From assembly GCA_027475525.1 (NCBI GenBank), contig JAMWFC010000117.1:1970183-2034182 (forward strand): a stretch of 64,000 bases of DNA, given 5' to 3'. This document shows positions 1 to 9,375 of the stretch, piece after piece; position 1 is the first letter of the stretch, and the number at the start of each line of letters is the position of its first letter. Both the position numbers and the translations under genes were made by a program. The DNA is from Macrolepiota albuminosa. Its lineage: Eukaryota > Basidiomycota > Agaricomycetes > Agaricales > Agaricaceae. The notes under the pieces were generated by a model. The model ran no database searches. It was not told the origin of the DNA and saw only the letters and a list, made by a program, of their open reading frames with translations.

Positions 1-390
1 CAGATGTCCATTGACATCAACATATGTGACCAAGCACTCCTTCTCCTCAGAAGTATAGCGTGGTCGCTGCAACTTACTAGTTGCCTTCTGCAGGGTTACG
101 TGTCTTATTCGGACACGCTAATCTCCACGGCACTCGGTTAGTGCAAACAAGTGCTCCTCCTTGTCATCACGAGCATAATAGTTGCTGTCATACACGTCCA
201 CTGCGACATATTTGTTGCCATCAATCTGGACACTCTCGGCATCATCCACTTCTGACCTGTCAGCCTCTACTTGCAGCTCTTCCTCTGCCTCTTTGATGAC
301 CTCGTCGTCTTTGTCGTCACTGACAACATTGCTAGATGCCGCTGATGACGCCCAAATTGTGCTAAGGTGCACTATCACTAGTACAGCTAC
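1..390 (-). pseudogene. gag-pol fragment, Gag/protease junction of an LTR retrotransposon (runs off left edge)
   Basis: One minus-strand frame is open from about 390 to the window edge except for a TAG at 118-120. It encodes an acidic linker (DDKDDEVIKEAEEELQ), then VQIDGNKYVAVDVYDSNYYA, and ends at EKECLVTYVDVNGHL. From memory of basidiomycete Ty3/gypsy polyproteins, this is the stretch between the Gag zinc knuckle and the aspartic protease, whose DSG site would lie just outside the window. The TAG is one C-to-T change from CAG. It probably continues the gag at 1466-4282 beyond an inserted LTR. The family assignment is from recall, not from a search. Confidence 0.55.
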
Positions 391-1488
391 TTAGTCAATA
401 TAGCTTTAGGCATGCTAAGTATGGGAGAGAGTCCCAGACAGGTTCCAGAGAACACACAGTAGGCAAGAGGTTGGTGGTAAGGAAAAGGGGAGATTGGCGC
501 TTATGTAAGGCCCAAAAATGCGGCAAGAGTATGCTAAAAATCACCAATGAAAGGTGCTAAGAGGTGCGGGAAAGAGTCGCCAAGGAAAGGCGCTAAGGAG
601 CATGGGAGAGAGTCGCCAAGGAAAGGCGCTAAGGAGCACGAGAAAGAGTCACCAAGGAAAGGCGCTAAGGAGCGCGAGAGAGAGTCACCAAGGAAAGGCG
701 CTAAGGAGCACGAGAGAGAGTCACCAAGGAAAGGCGCTAAGGAGCACAGGAGAGAGTCGCCAAGGAAAGGTGCTAAGAGACACTGTAAAGGGGTCACTAA
801 GAGGCGCTAAGTGTTAGCACCTAAAAGAGATGATAAAATGATGAGATTGCTTAGCAGATCTAAGCACAAATGCCTTTCCATAGTTGCAAGGCACTAAGAA
901 ATTGCAGACAGAAAGGGTGAGAGAGAACTAAAGCAGAGTCCCCTTGCTGACACGGTCAACAAAAGGTAGTCTGTTGCGTAGGGTGACCAAAATGTTGGGA
1001 TACAATCCCTACTGCCAAATTGATGATGTACTACTAACAAAAAGTAAGTATTTATATGTAAGTGAATGCCGTAAATTAAACTATATGGTGAAAAAAGTCC
1101 ACAATCATGCTGTCAGTCTGACTCAGCAAGAAGCTAAGCGACGTCAGGTGCTAAGGTGAAACTCCAAGCTGTCTGTCATAAAATACTTCATCATTCCTGC
1201 TGCCACCGGCTAAGAGCATCATGGGTGCCAAGTGTCTGTGTCCGTGTACGGCCCTGAAGGGTGAGTGGCAAGGTGCGGCAAGGTGTCAAGAGGAGTGCTA
1301 AGAATAGATGGTGCCATAAAGAGTGGTCCTGGAGTAATTAGAGGCTCCAGCTGCCAGTTATTAACATAAAAATATGCAAAAATTAGCCCCTGGAGCACTA
1401 AGATGTGCCGCTCCTGGTGGTCCCAGTGTGCCAATGTGAGGTGCTTGTGTTGGCACTATCCGTGGTTATCTATAATGAGAGCTCATCA
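391..1488 (-). repeat. LTR copy 1, probably a nested solo LTR
   Basis: This stretch is a direct repeat of 4713-5821 over about 1.1 kb; matches include the TATA-like 'cttatgtaaggcccaaaaatg' block and the terminal GAGCTCATCA. Read on the minus strand it begins TGATGAGCTC. It sits between the Gag zinc knuckle (1540-1590) and the protease-side fragment (1-390), so it appears to interrupt one gag-pol gene. It keeps CpG sites that the other copy has lost (ggcgctta here, ggcactta there), which fits a younger insertion. No clear target duplication remains: gctac lies on one side and ccgca on the other. Confidence 0.75.
540..795. repeat. 36-bp tandem repeat inside the LTR (about 7 units)
   Basis: The unit is about 36 bp, with core GTCGCCAAGGAAAGGCGCTA followed by a variable AGGAGCACGAGAGA part. 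Because 36 is a multiple of three, several frames stay open and produce spurious repeat proteins (KGAKEHERESPR on plus, LAPFLGDSLSCS on minus). LTR copy 2 carries about five decayed units at 4860-5045. I see no reason to call a gene here. Confidence 0.85.
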
Positions 1489-4282
1489 CCGCAGCCGTAT
1501 AGGCCACTCAGATGTGTGCCTTAGGCAGGGCGGGACATTCCTTAGCAAAATGCCCGCTCTTGCCACAGTTGTAACACACTGAAGGATCTCTGACAGGCCT
1601 TCTCTGGACTGCTCCAGAAGCCCCAATGGGTTTGCCCGCCTGACGCGCTGCAGGTGCTGCTACCCCTCATGCTACTACTTGGTTTTGACCTGAAAAGGGT
1701 CGACTATCTTTCGCTGGCCATTGTTCAGCAGGCTTCAATCAAGGCTGTTGGCCTCCAGGAATGGTCTTGCAGATAACAAATTGCGGATTGCGATTGTTCT
1801 CCATCTCTGACCGTTTGGCCAGGAAGGTCCCCACCTTCACTGCCTGATGGTTCATGGATCCTTGGCGTGAACTACACTGCTCATAATGATTCGCAGTCTG
1901 TGTCAACTGCTCATAACGAATGGCATACACCAAAAATTTGGTCACAGTATTGACCTCCAGAGACAGATTGTTGTTGTGTATTAACGCTCTTCTCATGTCT
2001 GCAGGTATTCTGTCCAGGAATGTCTCGTGAATGGTGTATTTGTCTGGATAGACAGCCATATTCTGTGCATGACCCACCAGATCATCATAAAATGTCTGGA
2101 CGCCAATCTTAGCATCATACACTGCCTTTCTAAAGGCATCCTGAGCTTCCTGCATCGTCGCAGCATTGATGAAGCGATTATACAGTCCTATCAGGACTTC
2201 TTTAAATGTCCAATGCAGTTTGTCACGATTAATGTAGAGGACATGGTGATGGAACCAATTCTGAGCCTCTCCCTCCATAAATTCGTGTAGCATGAATATT
2301 CTTTCCTGGTCCATGTCGTCTCCACCATAGCAGCAGGCTGCCAGGTGGTAGCAGACGTCCATGGCCTAGTCCTCCAATTAGGAGAACCTATGCCCTCCAG
2401 CATATGCACGTATGTGCTTACCATCGGATTTGCGGGGACTTACCCCTGCAGGGAATTTAAACCTGACTCCAAGGGAGTCATCCACCAGATGAGTGAGACA
2501 GTCATGCATATGATCCATATGGATCCTGACCACCTCATTCATTCCAGGTGTTGTTACACACAACTCATGCGGTGCAGGCATCGAAAATGCCCAAGGACTG
2601 TGAAACAAGTGTTTATTGGCTGTTCTTTCTGGCCTTGGGGTGGGCTGTTGCCTCACTTCTTGATCTGTTGGTAATCCACCACCATGCCTGCCACCATTAC
2701 GATGATTATTTTCGTCTCAATCATTATTCCTATGATCACGACCTCCACCGTTGTTATTGCGACGATTTGGCTTCCTCCTCTCATAGTGATCACTACTATC
2801 ATCACTACCACCCGGATCTCTGTCTGGCTGAGCAGTTCGAGCCACAAATTGTCACCACATGTCATCGACAGGCGTTACACCCTCACACCCTTCAAAGGCT
2901 ACCCCCTGGTCATCAATCAATGACTCACTATGATCGCGCAAGTCCTGGTTGCGTATCCTCTGGTAGTTAACGCATTCATTCCAGTTGTCCACTAGGTGGA
3001 TATGTTGCACTACACGTTGTGGTTGTGTTTGCTCCTCAAGAATGTGGACTTTGTCCACCTCTTCCTTGATAGTGACCTGCTTTTGGGGTGTTTTAACCTC
3101 TTGCACTGCAAGTAGTGCATCTGGCTCTGCCGGAGTTGTCGTCACAGTCTCTACCTCAGACAATGCCTGCTGAGGCACTCCGCTGACAATGCATTGCCAG
3201 TTTGCCGCATTCTGACGCCTAATGTAGTCTTGCTGAGACTCATTGGCCTGACGAGGTGCATTAAGCAATTCCATTGCATCCGCAATTAATGGCGCTCGTT
3301 GGCGCATGCTTATTTTGCATTCCACTGAGTCGGCCAGAGTGGCCATTGAGACTGCTAATCCTCACACCGCTTTGCGCTTGAGATATTCCACCACTTCAAG
3401 TTCGAAGATACGCACAAACAATTCGATATATTCAGTCAAATCTGCACAAGGTACATCGTGACTCCTAGCAGCCAGTAACTGTAGGTGCTTTACTATGTAA
3501 AGCTGCAGACGCTTTTGCGTTGACTCCTTTACAACTGATGGATATTGGTCTAACACTAGCTGCAGCTGGATAGACAGGGTTGAATGCGACCTCTTGCTTT
3601 CTTCATCATCTGAGGATTCCAGCTCGGATTCTAAATCCAGGGCTCTCCTGAGGCCTTCATGCCTCACCTGCGGCTGTTTGCCAGCCCTTCTGTGCAACTC
3701 TGGAAGTCCAGGCGCTGGCGATGCCTTTTCCACCCTCACAACCTCGTCGTCCTCCCTACTGACCACTATTGCTGGTTCTTGCTTCTGTCCTTGTGTCGTC
3801 AACAATGATGGTCTGGGTTCAGTGGCCGCATCTGCCACATACTCCAAATGTCACTCAGTTGGCGCCGTCTGGAATGGAGTACTATGCGCAAATGCACTGC
3901 CTTGTACCAATTCTGAGTACTGGGTAAGGTCCGGTTGACCTTCGGACTCAGCTGATGTGCTCTCAGGCAGTACTGGATACATCAGTGAAGGCATTTGGCT
4001 CACTGGCAATGACACTCCTGAGACTGCAGATCTCTCTCCTGGTTTACCACCAGGCCATACAATGGACATCATCCGTGATATGGATAGCCCACCCGGCATT
4101 CCAAAGCTTGCGCTGACATCACAAGGTATCTTCTCATCCTGCTTTGGCAGAGGTTGGTATGCTGATGTGGATTGCGTTTTTACAGCTTGAAGCACAGGTA
4201 GGTCACCTGTGTCTGCAGCTGGGAATGGAGGGTCTGGATCAAGAGAGCCAGTCATGGAAGCATGTTTTTGACGTGATGCCAA
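1466..4282 (-). pseudogene. Decayed gag of a Ty3/gypsy-type retrotransposon
   Basis: A single minus-strand frame runs from the ATG at 4282 to about 1466, roughly 939 codons, with no frameshift seen. It is broken by nine in-frame stops: TGA at 3851, 3362, 2852, 2717, 1739, 1667 and 1508, TAA at 2378, and TAG at 2366 (lowest coordinate of each codon). The retrotransposon Gag core lies around 2362-1740 (EFMEGEAQNWFHHHV). A CCHC zinc knuckle, CYNCGKSGHFAKEC, lies at about 1540-1585. The N-terminal third is Pro/Ser/Glu rich. Gag would package element RNA in cytoplasmic particles. This copy cannot make a full-length protein. Confidence 0.85.
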
Positions 4283-4712
4283 CAGAAATCGAGAGAGTTT
4301 GATGAAAGTTGCCTAGTCAGTAACAAGCCTAGAGTCCAAAGTCGATAGCAGAAGATTCAAAAAAATGTAACTGTTGGTTACGAGTTAGAACTATCTTGTG
4401 TGTTTCACACAGTGCTGAATCAGACCGCAGTATCAGATTGACTAGAACTAGAGTGAATACAAGACGTTATCTTACATAATACTCTAATGAATGCTTGTAG
4501 CGTCGTTGACGCTAGTAACAAGTGTGACTCCGTTACACTAGGCACATCAACAGCAGGCTTGACATTGGCTCCAGACACCTTGCCACACTTGTTCCAAACT
4601 TGGTGCACACAATTTATCTATTTTAGGCCTTACTCAACAGCCACACACAGCAGGCAATAGATCTGATCAGTGATAGCACCAGTGGCAGCTGGAATGACAG
4701 CTGGCATCACAC
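4283..4712 (-). other. Element leader between LTR copy 2 and gag
   Basis: This is a non-coding stretch between the 5' LTR and the gag start on the minus strand. A primer binding site should lie just inside the LTR (near 4680-4712), but I could not match a tRNA 3' end with confidence. There is nothing else to report. Confidence 0.45.
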
Positions 4713-5821
4713 TGAGTCAATATAGCTTTTGGACACACTAAGTGTGAGAAAGAGTCCCAGAGAGGTCCCAGAGAATGCATGGTAGACAAGAGATTGGTGG
4801 CAAGAAAAGGAGGTGATTGGCACTTATATAAGGCCCAAAAATGCAGCAAGAGTATGCTAAAAGTTGCCAAGGAAAGGTGCTAAGAGGCATGAGAGAGAGT
4901 TGCCAAGAAAAGGCACTAAGAGACGCTGGAGAATCACCAATGAAAAGTGCTAAAAAGTGCAGGAGAGTTGCCAAGTAAAGGCACTAAGAGGTGTGAGAGA
5001 GAGTCACCAAGGAAAGATACTAACAGGCACTGAAAAGAGTTGCTAAGAAGTGCTAAGTATTAGCACCTAAAAGAGATGATAAAATGACAAGATTGCTTAG
5101 CAGATCTAAGCACAAATGCCCTGCCATAGTTGCAAGGCACTAAGAGATTGCAGAGAGAGAGAGAGAGAACTAAAGCAGAGTCCTCTTGCTGACATAGTCA
5201 ACAAAAGGTAGTCTGTTGCATAGGGTGACCAAAATGTTGGAATACAATCCCTACTGCCAAATTAATGTGTACTACTAACAAAAAGTAGTCTGTTGCATAG
5301 GGTGACCAAAATGTTGGAATACAATCCCTACTGCCAAATTAATGTGTACTACTAACAAAAAGTAGTATTTATATATAAGTGAATGCCATGAATTAAACTA
5401 TATGGTAAAAAGGTCTATAATCATGCTGTCAGTCTGAGTTGGCAAAATGCTAAGTGACATCAGGTGCTAAGGTGAAACTCCAAGCTGTCTGTCATAAAAT
5501 ACTTCATCATTCCTTCTATAAGCACTGCCACTGGCTAAGAGCATTATTCTGGATTGGCTGATGTCAAGTGTCGTCTATGTATAGCTCTGGAAAGTGAGTG
5601 GCAAGGTGCAGCAAGGTGTCAAGAGTGGTGCTAAGAATAGGTGGTGCCATAGAGAGTGGTCCTGGAGTAATTAGAGGCTCCAGCTGCAAGTTATTGACAT
5701 AAAAATATGCAAAAATTAGCCCCTGGAGTGCTAAGGTGTGCTGCTCCTGGTGGTACCAATGTGCCAATGTGAGGTGCTTGTATTGGCACTATCTGTAGAC
5801 ATCTATAATGGGAGCTCATCA
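4713..5821 (-). repeat. LTR copy 2 (5' LTR of the gag-pol element)
   Basis: This is the direct repeat partner of 391-1488, bounded by TGAGTCAA and GCTCATCA, so it has TG...CA ends on either strand. It lies upstream of gag in the minus orientation and is therefore the likely 5' LTR. It is more decayed than copy 1: many CG in copy 1 are CA or TG here. It carries about five degenerate 36-bp units and an exact 77-bp tandem duplication at 5212-5370 that copy 1 lacks. Confidence 0.8.
5212..5370. repeat. Exact 77-bp tandem duplication
   Basis: The block containing TAGGGTGACCAAAATGTTGG recurs exactly 77 bp later (5221 and 5298), and identity holds for about 82 positions including a 5-bp gtagt overlap. 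LTR copy 1 has the block once. The same 77-bp period occurs at two other loci in this window, which suggests an assembly origin. Confidence 0.9.
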
Positions 5822-6843
5822 ATGGACAGCCTTCTTATTCATTTTTTATTATTTAGTTTAATGCATGACATTTAATTACATTTCTTACAGTTCACTGTGC
5901 CTTGGTGACCCTTAGCTACTTGGCAATAGTGAACTCACTTTTACTATAAATACTTACTGTTGTCACTAGTTACCAACAGAAGAGAGTACCCCATTTACCC
6001 CTCAGTTCATCTCATGGTTCAGATCTCTTTTGTGCTGACTAAGTTCATAGTCACCAAGTGTCTGGACATCTTTAGCCTGCTTGCTGCAGTTATGCATACA
6101 GAACCTACATGCCTCACATCTACAGCAGGCATCATGCAGCTTAGATATTGCTAAGCTTCTAGTCTTCTTGCTGCATTGCTTGCCACATCTCACTCATATC
6201 TGCTCCCTCTTTTATTTAGGTGCACCCTGTTGTTAGCACATTTCCCTTCTCACATACCCATTGCTGCTCTTACTTTCAGACTTCTACCAAAGCTTGCCAT
6301 ATAACTCATTTTCAACTTGTTCTCTGGGACCTGCCCAGGACTCCCTCAAACACTTAGTGTGCCCAAATGCATTTTGTACTGGTCAGTAGCCATGAACCAT
6401 ATCTGCTGCTGATCAACTTTTGAGCATCATTAGTGCAATATGAGTGTTGCAAGCATTTGTCTCTGCCTCCTTTTGGGCCTCCTTTTTGCTTCAACTCATT
6501 CCTTCTTCTGCTGCTCTGCCTCCTCTATTTCAAATGCTTCTTTGAAATCAGGATGTGTTACAAAATGTGCCTTGACTTTAGTGGAGCCATGAATTTTCTT
6601 TTGACATGTATTTTCAAGCCAAACTAGTGCATCAGCAAGCTTCTCTCAGATAACAGTGCAGTGAGGATTTGCAGCTGCATGCACTGCTTTTTCAAGATCC
6701 AACTGCATTTTTAGGGCTCCTACCTCTGCTCTCAGCAAGCATACTTCTGTAAGAAGTACATCTTTTGTTTTACTTGAATTGTTCTTGAGAGGCACAAGAT
6801 CACTGGCAGGAGATATGTGTGCAAATGATGAAGCTAAGACAGA
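5822..6843. other. No gene seen; repeat-derived, CpG-poor sequence
   Basis: About 1 kb of T-rich, CpG-poor DNA lies between the LTR and the pogo-like pseudogene. Only short open frames without recognisable domains are present. It may contain the end of the pogo-like element, but I could not place a terminal inverted repeat. Confidence 0.5.
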
Positions 6844-8460
6844 TCATGTCAAAAGAGTAGTGTGGTGCTGTTGACTAGGTGTGCAGGATATTGTGCAAAG
6901 TTGCAAGTGGTTTGGCATGCTAGATGGTGTAGGAGTTGTGGGACAAGACACCAATAGTTCATGCTTGCTCTTGATATCATCACATTCTCCTAAATCAGAT
7001 GCAATTTTGTGCAGACTATCATCTCCACTGCCACACTGTGTGTCTCCACTACTATGCTCAGTGCCTGAGCTAGATGTTGCAATATAGTCATCATCAATTT
7101 TGCCATCAGTAGTGATTGCTGCAGGTAAAGATGGAATAGTGTTGGAATATGATGGAGGAACATGAGCCTGATTTGAAAATGCCATGCTTGGTGCATAGTT
7201 GTCATCTGTAAATATATTCAGATTGAATGGATGGATTCTTGTTAGCCTGAAGGCAGTTTTAATAAGATCAGGGGTCATAATGGGCCAAATTATAAGGTAC
7301 CCATAGATAAAGTTGTAACAATCCATTACAACACCTTCAGCAACCCATGTAGAGCAGTGTGCATTTCAGCCTCTACTGACAGGACCAAAGACTCCAACAT
7401 CAAGAGGCTGAAGCTTGTGTGTTGTCTTTAAAGGAAATGCAAAGAGAATTATGCCATTGTCATATGCCACCCTCTTTATTGCATCTGTTTCATGTGAATC
7501 ATGACCATCAATTGTGAGGACAATTAGTTTATCAGGAACATGGCAAGCAGTAGCATGAGGAACAAAGACCTCAAGAAACCATCTTTTGCAGATATGCCAG
7601 TCCATCCAACCAGATGGTGATGTTGTGACACTAATTGACTTGTGAGTGAATTTCCTCTATCAAGACATTGATAAACTTCATACCTGCCAATAGAACCCTC
7701 TGGTAAATCTTGAACATCAGGTAAAGGACTTTCTGGAAGCACAAACAAGGGAGGTGTACTATTACCAGCTGCAGAAATGCATTCAATGACAGTGACAAGC
7801 TGCAGGTTATCACTTTTAATCCAATGTTGAATCTCTTGCTGAAGCATAAAAAGATGCTTCTTTCCATCATTTCTGCACCCACCACCCATTTGATCTCCTG
7901 TCTCGTCCATGTTCCAGTCATTCTTGGCAGGTATTCCATCATATGTGGCATGCAATGATTTATATAGAGCAAAGTAATCACTGACAGTGGGCTTGTTAAA
8001 ATTGGCTGCTCATTTGGGGCCAAGACCAATACCATGGCCCAATTTAAGAGCTGGATTCCTTTTGATAAAGCATTGGTGCCAGTTCTTTCCAGGAATTTTG
8101 CCAGCCAGATTTTTTGCTTGCTTGCAAAGATCATTTGAGTGGAGAGCTCTTCCTGAAACAGCAGAATGACTACACCAATCAACAAGAACTTTCTCCTGTG
8201 TGGACTTAATAAGCTGATTTTCTTTATGGGCTTCTCTACATGATCAATGTTGTCCTCAGACCTGCTCATGTGATGTTGTTCATTCAACCTTATATAGAAA
8301 GTGTCACTGTCAGATTCTCTGGATAGAGTTGAATCAAGTATTTCACACCTTGGTTTTTCTTGCAGCTTCAGAAATGGATGAATATTCCTCATTGGCAAGA
8401 CCAGCAATGGCACTTTGAAGCTGGAGTTCATATGTAGCAGCATCAGCAGCCAAGCATAGG
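6844..8460 (-). pseudogene. Decayed pogo-like (Tc1/mariner) DDE transposase
   Basis: Minus-strand fragments lie in the right order. Around 8460-8340 is a psq-like N-terminus (ISEAARKTKV). Around 8215-8010 is a Tc5-type DNA-binding region (LAGKIPGKNWHQCF, then ALKLGHGIGLGPK). Around 7915 is the first catalytic block, NMDETG. Around 7530-7370 is the second block (KLIVLTIDGHDSHETD, then THKLQPLDVGVFGP). At 7330-7140 is the C-terminal TPDLIKTAFRLTRIHPFN. The frame is broken by a shift near 7600 and by TGA stops, for example after LGPK and after KV, most of which CGA-to-TGA change explains. It would have cut and pasted its own DNA in the nucleus; it is not functional now. Confidence 0.85.
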
Positions 8461-8972
8461 CACAGAACTCAATGCTTCTTGGGTGTTATAGTCTTAGGAG
8501 AAGATGCTCTCATTTTTTTTATGGTTAGCATGATCTTGAGTAAATCAGACATTTGATTCAACAAAGTCACATCCTAAACATGTTGTGTTTGTCTGTTTAA
8601 ATCAACAAGTTTATTCACAGTCTGCTGTGGCATCCTATGGCAGACATGACAAAAGAGTGACCAAACTACAATCATTGTTGAGAAGAGGCTCAACAATTAC
8701 TAGGTATTTTGCCTCCATTCAACTTCAAGCACATTTCAATAGTCTAATCATAATGAACTAGCAAAAAAATTTGAGAGAAAGAGTGAGAAATTCTGTTACA
8801 TCAAAAGTGTCGACTAGTGGGTGGCCTGCCAACTGCATGGTAGGGCATAGTAGCGGTAGAATGGAATTGAACTTATTGATGGCAAAGACAGTCCAGTCCC
8901 CCATAGCAGCCAGAACAAGCAACGAGAGCCCACCAGAGCCAATCCTGCAAGCAGGGATGGGGGTGATGGTGG
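8461..8972. other. No gene seen; repeat-derived sequence
   Basis: This is AT-rich, CpG-poor sequence upstream of the pogo-like pseudogene, with only short open frames and no domain that I recognise. Confidence 0.45.
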
Positions 8973-8975
8973 TGG

Positions 8976-9027
<52 letters not shown>
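8973..9027. repeat. (GTT)n microsatellite
   Basis: There are about 18 uninterrupted GTT units, which create artefactual poly-Val, poly-Leu, poly-Gln and poly-Thr frames. It is preceded by a short GGT-rich stretch and is a simple repeat likely to vary in length. Confidence 0.95.
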
Positions 9028-9029
<2 letters not shown>

Positions 9030-9375
9030 TGCCAAAGAATATCATTCCCTGCACCCAGTAAATACCATTGCCTAGCGTTACCAAATAAATTCTATTTGCT
9101 CGCATCGCAACGGATTCGCACTGTCCAAACTTTACCGACTATCATCATCACTCCTCTCCTTTCATCCTCTCTTATCCTGCGTCACATATACCATGAGTTC
9201 ACAACCGTAATCGCATGGTTTCATAACTACCTATCTGTAGTCAGCAACTCTATACATCGATACCTGTTTGCAAAAGACAGGCTAAAATGGTTATAAAAGT
9301 CCCATGTATATCCCAGAGAAATACTACTTTAAGCAGCACCAAAAAGAAATCCCAGAAGGTTTCAGAAAAATAGTT
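9028..9375. other. Intergenic, 3' side of the next minus-strand gene
   Basis: About 350 bp follow the stop codon of the downstream minus-strand gene. This is where CpG-poor repeat sequence gives way to normal host composition. No gene or RNA is recognised. Confidence 0.5.

Noticed and set aside
534..817. Repeat proteins KGAKEHERESPR and LAPFLGDSLSCS as genes
   Set aside because: They are products of a 36-bp tandem repeat inside an LTR, open in several frames on both strands.
391..5821. LTR - gag - LTR unit as a non-autonomous Gag-only (TR-GAG-like) retrotransposon
   Set aside because: The sequence beyond the left LTR reads as the Gag-protease linker of the same polyprotein, and the two LTRs differ strongly in CpG decay. 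A nested solo LTR explains this better.
8758..9105. Poly-Thr/poly-Gln/poly-Val proteins
   Set aside because: They are translations of the (GTT)n microsatellite.
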